Below are positions 7,947 through 16,581 of a stretch of DNA of 64,000 nucleotides, piece after piece. Numbering within the stretch: position 1 is the stretch's first letter; every line of letters starts with the position of its first letter. Made by a program: the position numbers and the translations under genes. This DNA comes from Fibrobacterota bacterium. GTDB taxonomy: Bacteria; Fibrobacterota; Fibrobacteria; UBA5070. Location: assembly GCA_016715065.1 (NCBI GenBank), contig JADKBN010000003.1:700810-764809 (forward strand). The letters are read 5' to 3'. A model generated the notes under the pieces. The model worked only from the letters and a program-made list of their open reading frames with translations, searched no databases and had not been told where the DNA came from.

Positions 7947-9655
7947 TCGGGCCGATTTCGGTCCTTTCGGAATTGGCCTCTGGTTCGATCGACGAGCCGG
8001 GGACGGCCAACGACGCGATCGTGTTGCAGCGGATGGTGGAGCGAGCGGGAGAGTCCACCGAGCGCAGGCCATTGCTGGAGGCCTTTTTGCAGGTGCTGGG
8101 CCGGATCGTTCCGTGGAGCGCGTGCGAGGTTCGGGTCCGGGAAAATCCCGCCGATACCCGCCTGGCCACCATCGGCTATTCCTCCGGAATCGACGAGGCC
8201 TGGACGCGTCGCGTGACGGAAATCGAAGAAGAAGGATTGATCGCCTGGTCGATGGCGGGACGTCGTCCCGTGCTGCTGCCGGATCTTGCCGATCCGCTAG
8301 CTCCAGGATGGCTGCTGGTTCCATTGGTCGCCCAGGACTCGCAGGCGGGTTGCGCGATCCTTGGGCTTGCGCCCGTCAAGGGCCCCAGGCCAGCCGCACG
8401 GCGCCTGGAGATGGTCCGGCTACTGGCCGCCCAAGCTGCCTTGGCACTGGACAATCTGTCGCACATCGAAGAGGTCCGCCACGGGTACGGCGAACTTCGC
8501 AGCCTCCACCAGGTCGCGTCCTCCTTGGGGCGCACCTTGGATCTCGATCGCCTGTTCGAAACCGTTTGCGAAGCCCTGCGCGAGCGGATGGACCCCAAAG
8601 TGGTGGCCTTGGGAGTGCTTGATTCCCGCGGGCAGCCCATGCGGCTTTTGGCCGTGGGCGCCGATCCCGAACAATGCCGGGGCTTGCTCAGTCGCGTGTC
8701 CGCCGCCAATCTGACCTTGCGGCTGGAGCGCGGCATGCGCTCGGGGATGGACTTGGAAGCCCTCGCTTGCAAGAGCGCGGTGGGCCTGCCTCTGGTGCAC
8801 GGCGAAAGCGGCGGGCTGGGGGCCCTGCTGGTGGGCGACGGCGACGGGAGCATCCTCGAGGCTCCCGACACCATGGAGTGGCTGGAGTCGATGTCCCATC
8901 TGCTGGCCTCGGCGGTGGACAACGCCCGGCTGTACGAGGACCTGTTGCTGGCCAACCGGAAATTGTCCGACCTCCAGGGAAGCCTGGTGCGCACGGGAAG
9001 GCTCGCCGGAATCGGTCAGATGGCCGGCGGCATCGCCCACGAGATCAACAACCCTCTCCAGGTGATCCTGGGCAGGATCCAGATCCTGCAGTTTCGCTGC
9101 CAGGACCGAGACGATCTCCAGAAGGACTTCGCGCGCATCGAACAGGAGACCATGCGCATCGCCCACATCGTGCGCGGCATGCAGGACTTCGCCCGCCAGG
9201 AACCCGGCGGGGAGTTCGTCCGGGTGCGTCTGGAAGGGATCCTGGAATCGGTGGTGGATTTCCTGGCGCACCGTTTCAAACGCCATTGCGTGGAGGTGGT
9301 GCGCTCGGGAGACTGGACAATATCCGTCAATGGTGATCCCGACCAGCTGCGCCACCTGCTGCTGGCCTTGTGCCTCAATTCCCTGCAGGCGATGCCCCAG
9401 GGAGGTACGCTTCGCCTGGAGATCGAGCGTCGCGAGGACACCGTGGTGGTGGAGGTGGCCGATACCGGTCCCGGCATCGCCGCGGAGGACTTCGAGCGAC
9501 TGTTCGATCCGTTCTTTTCCAAGACCGACGGCACGGGACTGGGGTTGGCCATCGGTTATTCCATCGCCCAGCGCCACGGCGGCAGCCTCCATGCCGTGCC
9601 TGGGGTCGCGCTGGGTGCGCGGATGCGTTTGTCGCTTCCTGTCAGCCCTGGATGA
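7943..9655 (+). CDS. GAF-domain sensor histidine kinase, soluble
   Basis: A 570-aa histidine kinase. Two GAF-like sensor regions occupy about residues 30-330. The dimerisation helix carries the phospho-acceptor His366 in GGIAHEINNPLQ, and the ATPase domain shows the N box (LNSLQAMPQGG), G1 box (VADTGPGIA), F box (FDPFFSKTDG) and G2 (TGLGLAI). No transmembrane segment is seen, so it should sense a cytoplasmic signal. No response regulator is adjacent. GTG 7943 overlaps the HDOD stop as GTGA. Its 3' end overlaps the convergent 611-aa gene by 14 bases, leaving no room for a terminator. Confidence 0.92.
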   Translation: MIGPISVLSELASGSIDEPGTANDAIVLQRMVERAGESTERRPLLEAFLQVLGRIVPWSACEVRVRENPADTRLATIGYSSGIDEAWTRRVTEIEEEGLIAWSMAGRRPVLLPDLADPLAPGWLLVPLVAQDSQAGCAILGLAPVKGPRPAARRLEMVRLLAAQAALALDNLSHIEEVRHGYGELRSLHQVASSLGRTLDLDRLFETVCEALRERMDPKVVALGVLDSRGQPMRLLAVGADPEQCRGLLSRVSAANLTLRLERGMRSGMDLEALACKSAVGLPLVHGESGGLGALLVGDGDGSILEAPDTMEWLESMSHLLASAVDNARLYEDLLLANRKLSDLQGSLVRTGRLAGIGQMAGGIAHEINNPLQVILGRIQILQFRCQDRDDLQKDFARIEQETMRIAHIVRGMQDFARQEPGGEFVRVRLEGILESVVDFLAHRFKRHCVEVVRSGDWTISVNGDPDQLRHLLLALCLNSLQAMPQGGTLRLEIERREDTVVVEVADTGPGIAAEDFERLFDPFFSKTDGTGLGLAIGYSIAQRHGGSLHAVPGVALGARMRLSLPVSPG

Positions 9656-11477
9656 ACCGATCGGCCCAGCCGCGCACATCCTTGCCGTTGAGCACATGGA
9701 AGGTGCGCAGCTTCTCCAGCGTACGGGCGGAAAACCCGGAGAGCTTCACATGGACCAGCCGTTTTCCGGCTTCATGCGCGATGCGGGACAGGGCCAGGCT
9801 CGGCGGATCCCACGAGGCGAACACCACGGCTTTTTCCCGGGAGTAAAGGCAGGCGCCCGCCACGAGGGTTTCCAGGGGTGTTCGCGCATCCAACGGAAGC
9901 GGGTTCATGGCGAAGACGTCCGGCACCGCACGGGGCGGGAACAGCAACGCCAATCCACCGTAGCGGCAGCGCAGGATTCCCGGACCGATGGGGTCCATGG
10001 CGGGGTCGGTTGCGTAGAACAGAAGCGTGGATTCGTTGGCGTGCTCGGCATACCAGGTGCCCTGGTGCGGGTACCGACTCCCAGGTCCGTCGTCGAAGGC
10101 GATCACGACGGTGTCCAACTTGAGGGTGCGGGGCGGAAATTCCCGCACCCAGATCTCGCCCTTCCAGAAGTGGCGGATGGTTTCGCGCAGATCCAGTCCG
10201 TCCAACAGACTGGATTCGAAGGGCAACGACCGGGCTTGGGAGGAAGGCGACGACGACCGTGCCCGCTCCCGCAATTCCTGGTTGAAGTGTTCTATGGCGA
10301 GATCTTCAGGCAGATGGGAGCAAAGCGACGCGGGTTTCCATTCCCGGATCCAGCGCATGGCTTCTTCCGGCGGTGGATCCTTGCGCAACTGGACGGTGGT
10401 CCAGTGCGCGGGAACCGGCGACAATCGATGCGTCCAGGGCGTGACGGGGCCGTCCTCCAGCCGCGAGTTGGAAGGGCCGAGCTTCAACAACGGGCCCTCG
10501 GGCAGGTGGCCGTGGTGGCGGGTCGCCTCCAGCACCGCGGCGGCGAACGAATCGCCTGAACAGGCGCGCGCGGCCTGCACCAGGTCCCACATCGAAGGCT
10601 GGTGGTGTCCGGCCAGGCGGGCCAGGCGGTGGGCGAAGCGGTCGGCGGAGCGCAGTTCATGGACGGGCAGGAACCGTGCCCGTCGCCGATCCAGATGGCG
10701 ACGCCGCGCCGCGGCAAGCACGCGCATGGTCCAGGCGCGATGGGGAGGCATTTCGGCGAAGGGGTCCCGCCGGATCCGCTCGGCTTCCTGGGCCACGAAC
10801 GGCCATTCGCCCAAACAGAAGGCGAGGTGGCGCGCGTCGACAGGAACTGTCTCGAGTTCGGTGATCTCGGGCGGGTCTTCGGCCGCGACCGCCCTGGGCG
10901 CGGCGGCGAGCTCGCGCAACAGATGCCCCACCAGCGCCATGCGGCACACCAGCAGGACCTTGCCGGATGCCGAACGAAGCCGTGCGACGATCCGCGCGGC
11001 CCTATCGGACAATTCCTGGTCGGTTTCCCGATCCAGGAAAGGCAGGGCGATCCCCAGGTAGTCGGCGGCTCCGATGGATTCCGCCGAGGCGGGATCGGGG
11101 AGGGTCGGGTCGTCGCGTTCGTCGGTGGGCGTGGAGTCGTCCACGAACAACAGCGGGATTCGCTCCTGCAGCGCGGTGCGGGCCACCAATGTCGCGGCGC
11201 CGCAAGGGTCGGCGGGCAGAACCCATCGGCGTCCCTCCTGCATCCAGGTGGCAGCCCGGATTTCCGGAAGTCGGACCACCGCTTCCAAAAATTCCTCTCG
11301 CACGGCCGACGGCAGATCGATCGCGATGGCATCCCACTTCCTGGACAGGGCGGCACGGCGCGCGGCCTCCGCGAAGGGAAGCGAGCCGTGGACCACCGGC
11401 ACCAGGCACAGTCCCGGTCGCAGGCTGTCCAGGTCCAGGATGTCGCCGTGGGAGGGGCCGCCGAGATCGGATTCCAT
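9642..11477 (-). CDS. Unrecognised 611-aa protein coupled to a MoxR-like ATPase
   Basis: I do not recognise this family. It is a soluble protein with no signal peptide or membrane segment. The first 150 residues (LCLVPVVHGSLPFAEAARRA, then WDAIAIDLP) vaguely recall EreA/ChaN/TraB-like folds, a weak inference. The middle is rich in Arg and Trp; the C-terminal third has strand-helix patterns such as LDTVVIAFDDGPGS and EKAVVFASWDPP. Its ATG overlaps the stop of the upstream MoxR-like gene as TGATG, so the two are translated together. MoxR ATPases usually act as chaperones for an adjacent partner, and this protein takes that position although no VWA domain with a MIDAS motif is seen. Codon pattern and antisense behaviour support real coding. 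Confidence 0.7.
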   Translation of the reverse strand: MESDLGGPSHGDILDLDSLRPGLCLVPVVHGSLPFAEAARRAALSRKWDAIAIDLPSAVREEFLEAVVRLPEIRAATWMQEGRRWVLPADPCGAATLVARTALQERIPLLFVDDSTPTDERDDPTLPDPASAESIGAADYLGIALPFLDRETDQELSDRAARIVARLRSASGKVLLVCRMALVGHLLRELAAAPRAVAAEDPPEITELETVPVDARHLAFCLGEWPFVAQEAERIRRDPFAEMPPHRAWTMRVLAAARRRHLDRRRARFLPVHELRSADRFAHRLARLAGHHQPSMWDLVQAARACSGDSFAAAVLEATRHHGHLPEGPLLKLGPSNSRLEDGPVTPWTHRLSPVPAHWTTVQLRKDPPPEEAMRWIREWKPASLCSHLPEDLAIEHFNQELRERARSSSPSSQARSLPFESSLLDGLDLRETIRHFWKGEIWVREFPPRTLKLDTVVIAFDDGPGSRYPHQGTWYAEHANESTLLFYATDPAMDPIGPGILRCRYGGLALLFPPRAVPDVFAMNPLPLDARTPLETLVAGACLYSREKAVVFASWDPPSLALSRIAHEAGKRLVHVKLSGFSARTLEKLRTFHVLNGKDVRGWADRFIQG

Positions 11478-12379
11478 CAGCCGCGCAGGTCCTCTTCGTC
11501 GGGATCGAAGAAGTACTCGTCGGAATCCGTTCGCGTGGGCGCGGGACGGCGACGGTGCAGCGATCCCAGGTCCAGCGCGTCGGCTCCCAGCACCCGGCGC
11601 ACGGCCTCCGGGAAGGTTTCCAGGGGATTTTGGCCTCCGGAAGCGGCCAGCCGGGTGGACAGCCGCACCAGGTTGATGCCGTCGCGGACGGAAAACGGCA
11701 AGTCCAGCCCGTGCGCTTCCTGGAGGTAGGCCACGCACATGGCTCGCAAGGCTTCGGGAGCGCGCGGGGCGTGGTGGGCCAGGATGCGGTCTTCTTCCCC
11801 CTGGGCGGGAAAGCCGATCTCGATGCGCGGCTGCAACCGCGAGACCACGTAGTCGGGAAGATCGAAAGTGGAGCCGTCCTCGTTCATGGTCACGCAGATC
11901 CGAAACCCGGGGTGGGCCTGGATGCGCACGCCGGCGGTGACCGAATCCACGCAGCGCCGGTGGTCCAACAGGGCGGCCAGCGAGGCCCAGGCCTTTTCGC
12001 TCATGCGGTTGCCTTCGTCCAGCACGCACACGCCGCCTTCCACCACGGCGGATAGAAGCGGGGAAGCCCGATAGAGGATCTTGCCAGAATCACCCAGCAC
12101 GGGAGTGATCACCAGATCCTCCGGGCGAGTGTCCGAGGTGCACTGCTGCACCCAGCACAATTGGTTTCGCACCCGGGCTCCGGCCATGGCCAGGGTGGTC
12201 TTGCCCACGCCAGGAACGCCGGTGATGCGGGGCGATAGGGGAGGATCGGTGTCGTCCAGCCCGTCCATCCAGCAGGCCAGGAGCTGATGCAACGGTTCGG
12301 TCTGCCCGATCCACTCGGGCAGTTTGGGTTCCGAGGGCAGGAGTTCGACCGAGACGCCGTCGAGGAGGATGGTCTTCAT
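11477..12379 (-). CDS. MoxR-type AAA+ ATPase
   Basis: A 300-aa AAA+ ATPase of the MoxR class. Walker A is GVPGVGKTT near residue 55, Walker B is GGVCVLDEGNRM, and sensor 1 lies in ICVTMNEDGS, the arrangement found in MoxR, NorQ and CbbQ proteins, which use ATP to insert metals or remodel a partner. The acidic tail DEYFFDPDEEDLRG is unusual. ATG 12379 is chosen over further upstream starts because homologues begin near the first strand. The gene overlaps the following 611-aa gene; a second MoxR in the Bat operon at 63 kb is a separate protein. Confidence 0.88.
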   Translation of the reverse strand: MKTILLDGVSVELLPSEPKLPEWIGQTEPLHQLLACWMDGLDDTDPPLSPRITGVPGVGKTTLAMAGARVRNQLCWVQQCTSDTRPEDLVITPVLGDSGKILYRASPLLSAVVEGGVCVLDEGNRMSEKAWASLAALLDHRRCVDSVTAGVRIQAHPGFRICVTMNEDGSTFDLPDYVVSRLQPRIEIGFPAQGEEDRILAHHAPRAPEALRAMCVAYLQEAHGLDLPFSVRDGINLVRLSTRLAASGGQNPLETFPEAVRRVLGADALDLGSLHRRRPAPTRTDSDEYFFDPDEEDLRG

Positions 12380-12476
12380 CGACGGTAAGGTAGCATGAGC
12401 GCGCCCTGCGGACCTGATTCGGGAGAACAGATCTCCCCGAGAGTGACGTGGAGCGAGCACATGGAAGCCGCTTGTC

Positions 12477-12613
12477 CAGAGGAGGGGCAGCGCCCCGTCT
12501 CGAAGGGCGTGCGGCCCACGATTCGGATTGAATTCCATCCGGATGCCGGGATTATTGCGACAATTTCTGCTCATCCGCCGCCCTTCGAGACGCGCCTGCG
12601 GCGCTCCTCAGGA
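12477..12613. repeat. Imperfect inverted repeat, REP-like
   Basis: In the 274-bp gap between the ATPase gene and cmk. The core is a 14-bp perfect inverted repeat (12496-12509 with 12579-12592, arm CGTCTCGAAGGGCG), and both arms extend imperfectly by 15-20 bases. The right arm continues into GCGCTCCTCAGGACGAACGG, a style of sequence dispersed as REP elements in many bacteria. No other full copy is seen in this window. Confidence 0.5.
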
Positions 12614-12653
12614 CGAACGGATGTTCATTCGCTGGCCTGATTTCTGGTGGCGA

Positions 12654-13319
12654 TCAGGCTCCCGCGCGGACCACCGACAGGATTCGTTCCACCTGTTCCT
12701 CGAAGGTCAGGTGGGAGGTGTCCACCAGGATGGCATCGTTGGCGCGCCTGAGTGGCCCGACTTCGCGGGTGGAGTCGAGCCGGTCGCGCTCCACCAGGTT
12801 GGCCAGGACATCGTCGTAATCGGCGTGGACACCCATGGCCTGCAGTTCCGCGACCCGGCGGCGCGCGCGCACGCGAGGATCGCAGTCCACGTAGAATTTG
12901 AAACGCGCATGGGGGAACACCACCGTCCCGACATCCCGTCCGTCCAAGGCGCAGGAACGGCCCAACGCGTATTGGCGTTGGCGTTCCACCAGGATGGTCC
13001 GCACCTGGGCGTGGGCGCAATCGCTGGAGACCCTCCCGGAGATTTCGGGAGTGCGGATGGCTTTGGAAACGTCCTGTCCGTCGAGGATCACTTGTCCGGG
13101 CTGCGGAAACAACAAGTCCAACTGCCCCGCCAGGGTACCCAATCCAGCCGCGTCGCTGGGGGCGACACCGCTTTGGAGCGCCTTGAGGGAGAGCGCCCGG
13201 TACATGGCGCCGGTGTCCAGGTAGTCGATGGCCAGGCGGCGCGCGATCTCCTTGGCGGTGGAGGATTTGCCGGTTCCCGACGGGCCGTCGATGGCCACCA
13301 CGAAGCATGAATGGATCAT
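12654..13319 (-). CDS. cmk: Cytidylate kinase
   Basis: Phosphorylates CMP and dCMP with ATP in pyrimidine nucleotide metabolism. The 221-aa protein opens with the P-loop AIDGPSGTGKSS, followed by YLDTGAMYRALS, the nucleotide-binding stretch DGRDVGTVVFP and the Arg-rich lid segment DPRVRARRRVAELQ. Length and motif order are those of bacterial Cmk. ATG 13319 puts the P-loop eight residues in, as expected. It is divergent from the YihY-like gene, with 88 bases between the two starts holding both promoters. Confidence 0.96.
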   Translation of the reverse strand: MIHSCFVVAIDGPSGTGKSSTAKEIARRLAIDYLDTGAMYRALSLKALQSGVAPSDAAGLGTLAGQLDLLFPQPGQVILDGQDVSKAIRTPEISGRVSSDCAHAQVRTILVERQRQYALGRSCALDGRDVGTVVFPHARFKFYVDCDPRVRARRRVAELQAMGVHADYDDVLANLVERDRLDSTREVGPLRRANDAILVDTSHLTFEEQVERILSVVRAGA

Positions 13320-13407
13320 AGGTGGACGCAAAAATACATCGAACCGTTCGTGGGCGCCCAAGCGCCACGGGATGGGTAGCCCTCGACAGGTTGTAGCTTT
13401 GAGCCCT

Positions 13408-14367
13408 GTGAAAACGGATCCATTCGGCAGACCCAGGCGAACTTGGCGCACGCACCGGCAGGAGCTGTACGTGATTGGCAAATCGCATGTCACGGCCTGG
13501 ATCAGCCTGGGAGACACCGGAGCGTTCTCGCAGGCCGCCGCCATCAGCTACTACACCATCCTCTCGATCTTTCCGTTTCTGCTGTTTCTGGTGGTGGTCT
13601 CCACGCGGCTTCTGGAGGATCCCGAACTTTCCCTCAAGGCCATCCGGCTTTTGGGTTCCTACATGCCCAACGGGCGGCAATTCATGGTGGATACCCTGCC
13701 GGTGCTCCAGAAACTTTCCGGTACGCTCGGACTGGTGTCGGTCGGGGGACTGGCCTGGACGTCCATGGGATTGTTCGCGGCCTTGCGCACCGGGCTGGAC
13801 CAGGTGGCCGGCGAGCGGACCCCGCCATCGTCCCTGTTGCAGCGCTGGGCGAGTTTCATCGCGGTTCTGGCCAGTTCGCTGGGACTGCTGGTGTGCTTGG
13901 CGCTGGCGACGTTGCTGTCCTTCTTGGCCAGGTTGTCCGTGCAATTTCTGTCGGTCGGGATCGAGCAATTGGGCCAGCGGTCCGGGGAACTGTCGTCGCT
14001 GCTGATGCGTCCGGCGGGCCTGGCCCTGCAAGCGGGCACGCTGGCCCTTTCGCAGGTGATCACTTGGGTGGGAATCCTGGCCTTGCTGAACAACCTGCCG
14101 CGCACCCGACCGGGGGTGCACAACTGCATGGTCCCCGCGCTGTGGGTGACCTTGGCGCTCGACCAGCTCAAGGGGTGGTTCATCCTGTTCGTAGGCTCAA
14201 ACGACGATTTCACCATGGTGCACGGTCCGCTGTCCGCGGCCATCGCCTTCATGCTGTGGGCGTACTTTTCCGCTCTGGTGTTCCTCTACGGAGGGGCTTG
14301 GGCCACGCATCTTCGCAAGGAACGCATGCGCGTGGCGAGGATCCGGCCCGTCCCGGAAAGGCCGTAG
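13408..14367 (+). CDS. YihY/UPF0761 family inner-membrane protein
   Basis: A 319-aa integral membrane protein of the YihY (once called RNase BN) family. The family opening AFSQAAAISYYTILSIFP is present near residue 45, followed by hydrophobic segments at about residues 52-70, 110-130, 150-175, 210-235, 245-265 and 275-295. The last segment is followed by a basic tail (LRKERMRVARIRP). The molecular function of the family is unsettled. The start is uncertain: GTG 13408 is used, with an in-frame ATG at about 13372 as an alternative, and neither has a good ribosome site. It ends 5 bases before the convergent metallophosphoesterase gene. Confidence 0.85.
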   Translation: MKTDPFGRPRRTWRTHRQELYVIGKSHVTAWISLGDTGAFSQAAAISYYTILSIFPFLLFLVVVSTRLLEDPELSLKAIRLLGSYMPNGRQFMVDTLPVLQKLSGTLGLVSVGGLAWTSMGLFAALRTGLDQVAGERTPPSSLLQRWASFIAVLASSLGLLVCLALATLLSFLARLSVQFLSVGIEQLGQRSGELSSLLMRPAGLALQAGTLALSQVITWVGILALLNNLPRTRPGVHNCMVPALWVTLALDQLKGWFILFVGSNDDFTMVHGPLSAAIAFMLWAYFSALVFLYGGAWATHLRKERMRVARIRPVPERP

Positions 14368-14372
14368 GGGCA

Positions 14373-15062
14373 TTACCCTCCCAGTCGGATGCGCACCACT
14401 TCTCGAGGACAGTTCCAGCGAAGCGGGAGAGTGTCGCCCAGACCGCGGCTCACCACCAGTTGCGTGGTCCCCAGCCTCTTGCGATCGGCGAGGTGGCGGT
14501 ACGCGAAGCTTCCCGGATAGAGGGAGCCGTGGCGGTCCGTCCAGAACACGAATTGGCCTCCGTGCAGGTGACCGGCCAGGGCTAGCCGCACCTCCGGAAA
14601 TCCGTGTGAGGGAATCTTCTCGGGGCTGTGCGCCAATCCGATGCGCACCGTGCGCGGATCGAGCCTTCCGCCGGGACGGGAAAGGTCGACGAATTCGAAC
14701 AACCCTCCTGCGGGAGTGGCCAGTTGGAAGGGTTTCTGAGACAAAAAATGGCATCCAGGGATGCTCGCCAAGGGCTCCCAGTAGCGCCTTCCCCAGAATC
14801 TGTCGTGGTTTCCCAGCACGAAGACAACGGGATGGCGCATGCCGATCGTGCGCAGGAAGGAGGCCACCAGCCGGGCTCCAGCCGGCACATCGAACAGATC
14901 CCCCGTCAGGGCGACCACGTCGGGAGGATCTTCCCGAAGATGGCCGTCCAACCGGTCCAGCAAGCGGGCTCCGGTCCAGACATGGAGATCGGAAAGAAGC
15001 GCGATGGAGAGCGAGGCGGTGCCGTCGGCGGGGATGTGTTCGTGGCGGATGCGAAAGGTCAT
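14373..15062 (-). CDS. Metallophosphoesterase, YkuE-like
   Basis: A 229-aa calcineurin-like phosphoesterase. All metal-binding blocks are in order: LLSDLHVWTG, LTGDLFD, VLGNHDRFWG, an internal His in GLAHSPEK and LAGHLHGGQ near the C-terminus; these hold the two-metal centre. The GHLHGGQ form resembles YkuE/LpxG-like enzymes that act on lipid phosphoesters, which is inference. There is no signal peptide. ATG 15062 overlaps the stop of the VanZ-like gene as ATGA. It is the last gene of the long minus-strand operon that begins with the pentapeptide protein. Confidence 0.88.
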   Translation of the reverse strand: MTFRIRHEHIPADGTASLSIALLSDLHVWTGARLLDRLDGHLREDPPDVVALTGDLFDVPAGARLVASFLRTIGMRHPVVFVLGNHDRFWGRRYWEPLASIPGCHFLSQKPFQLATPAGGLFEFVDLSRPGGRLDPRTVRIGLAHSPEKIPSHGFPEVRLALAGHLHGGQFVFWTDRHGSLYPGSFAYRHLADRKRLGTTQLVVSRGLGDTLPLRWNCPREVVRIRLGG

Positions 15063-15550
15063 GACTGGACGTGGGCGAGGTAGACGATGGACCAACATCC
15101 CGCCAGCGCCAGGAGCCTGCGATCGGGTTTCAGGGCCAGATTTCGCGAAAGCGATGGATGGAGCAGCACTCCGGCCGTCCACAGCCACAAGGAAACCGCG
15201 ATGTCGACGGGATCGAACCGTCCGCGGACCAATCCCAACCCCTGCGCGAGTTCGAGCCCCACGGCGTAGGCGGGTGGCAGCAGATCCAGCGGAACCAGGC
15301 ATTTTCCGACAGAAATTGTCAATCCCCTGGAGGCCAACGTGAGGCACAGCACCCACAACCCCTCCGGCAGGGAATAGACGGCGAACTCGTCCAGCCAGAC
15401 ATGGGCGCGCACCGCGGCGCGGACGGCGAGAAAGCTCTCCTGGCCCATGATCTGCGCCAAAAGCAGCGGCGCCACGGTGGCACTGGAGCGATAGAACAGG
15501 TAAACGAACAGACTGAAGGCCAGGGCGAGGAGTATGACGAACTTTTTCAT
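15059..15550 (-). CDS. VanZ-like membrane protein
   Basis: A 163-aa integral membrane protein with about four hydrophobic segments. The N-terminal one (VILLALAFSLFVYLFYRSS) also resembles a signal anchor. The stretch AVGLELAQGLGLVRGRFDPVDIAVS is the VanZ-family core, where a conserved Glu-Gln pair precedes an Asp-rich turn. The function of most VanZ homologues is unknown; VanZ itself gives low-level teicoplanin resistance. The gene overlaps both neighbours by four bases (ATGA), so it is cotranslated with a methyltransferase and a phosphoesterase, which hints at an envelope-lipid task. Confidence 0.75.
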   Translation of the reverse strand: MKKFVILLALAFSLFVYLFYRSSATVAPLLLAQIMGQESFLAVRAAVRAHVWLDEFAVYSLPEGLWVLCLTLASRGLTISVGKCLVPLDLLPPAYAVGLELAQGLGLVRGRFDPVDIAVSLWLWTAGVLLHPSLSRNLALKPDRRLLALAGCWSIVYLAHVQS

Positions 15551-16131
15551 GGTTTGGAAAACGACAGGAGACGGTAGTAGGAGAAGGCTCCGAGCGTTTG
15601 GTCGGAAAGGGGCGTGAAGGCCTCGAGTCCCGGTAGATCCTCGACCTTGAAGAGGGTTTTGAGCCCCAGGATCGGCCCGAGCGGACGGACGAGACGGTCG
15701 AACCAGCCCAAGCAGGAGTCCGGCGTGAAGTGGTTGAGCACCCAAAGCCTCCCGCCAGGGCGCAAGACCCGCAGACATTCGGACACCAGTTTGCCGGGAT
15801 CGGCCACGACGCTGGCCACGTGGGAGAGCGCGACCGCATCGACACTCGCCTGGGCCAGGGGGAGGCAAAGGCCGTCCCCGAGAACGGCGAGAAACGTTGG
15901 TGGATTGCGGCGTCTGGCCTGCTGGAGCATTCGACGCGACAGATCCAGGCCCAAGGTCGTGGTGGTGCCCAGGCATTGGCGGTGCGAGCCGTTTCCGGCG
16001 CCGATCTCCAGCAGCACGCCGGGTGCGAAGTCGCGGATCTCCTCGAACATGCGCCGTTTCTGGGGAGCGAGGAAAACGTCCACCAGCGGGTAGAGGGGCT
16101 GCACGAGGTCGTAGAAAGTGAATCGGGTCAT
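15547..16131 (-). CDS. Class I SAM-dependent methyltransferase
   Basis: A 194-aa Rossmann-fold methyltransferase of the Methyltransf_11/UbiE-like type. Motif I is VLLEIGAGNGSH near residue 42, motif II is GLDLSRRMLQQA, and the acidic loop GDGLCLPLAQASVDAV follows; the segment VLRPGGRLWVLNHF is the usual post-catalytic strand. The preceding region FYDLVQPLYPLVD resembles phospholipid or quinone methyltransferases, so a lipid substrate is possible, but this cannot be proved. ATG 16131 has no upstream overlap; 45 bases separate it from the Nudix gene, so it stays in the same operon. Confidence 0.85.
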   Translation of the reverse strand: MTRFTFYDLVQPLYPLVDVFLAPQKRRMFEEIRDFAPGVLLEIGAGNGSHRQCLGTTTTLGLDLSRRMLQQARRRNPPTFLAVLGDGLCLPLAQASVDAVALSHVASVVADPGKLVSECLRVLRPGGRLWVLNHFTPDSCLGWFDRLVRPLGPILGLKTLFKVEDLPGLEAFTPLSDQTLGAFSYYRLLSFSKP

Positions 16132-16176
16132 GGACCGGGAAATGGGGTTTCGGGGAGTCGAGGAGTGGGGAGGCGG

Positions 16177-16581
16177 CTACCGCAGGAGTTCGCGCACGGC
16201 CTGGGCCAGGGGTTCGATCGGAGTGCGCTCGGCGAACCGCTCGGCGTCGAGCCACTCGAAGGCTTCGTGTTCGTCGGACAGGCGCACCTCGCCGGAGACG
16301 TAATCGGCCAGGTAGTACACGATGAGCATGGGGATGCCCGCGCGCACGGATTGGTGGGCGGAAAGGGGCCGGGGGTCGATCCTCACCTGCAGCGCGCATT
16401 CCTCGGCGATCTCGCGTTCCACCGCCCCAAGCGGCGATTCGCCCAGCTGCACGCGCCCGGACACGGCCTCCCAGATCCCGGGGGCGGCGTCCTTGGTGCG
16501 GGAGCGCAGCATGGACAGGATCCGTCCATCGCGGCGCACCAGGGCGCAGACGGCGCCCACGAACAGGGGCTCAGCGGACAT
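16177..16581 (-). CDS. Nudix hydrolase
   Basis: A 134-aa Nudix enzyme that hydrolyses a nucleoside diphosphate linked to another moiety. The Nudix box reads GRVQLGE, seven residues, then REIAEECAL, which matches G-x5-E-x7-REUxEExGU except that Ala replaces the final Gly; catalytic Glu residues are kept. Length is that of a bare Nudix domain. It overlaps the dUTPase gene by 11 bases. In this nucleotide-centred operon a house-cleaning role on oxidised or non-canonical nucleotides is likely but inferred. Confidence 0.88.
   Translation of the reverse strand: MSAEPLFVGAVCALVRRDGRILSMLRSRTKDAAPGIWEAVSGRVQLGESPLGAVEREIAEECALQVRIDPRPLSAHQSVRAGIPMLIVYYLADYVSGEVRLSDEHEAFEWLDAERFAERTPIEPLAQAVRELLR

Noticed and set aside
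12395..12640. Short plus-strand frame in the gap between the ATPase gene and cmk
   Set aside because: It runs through the inverted repeat, has no ribosome site and no family pattern.
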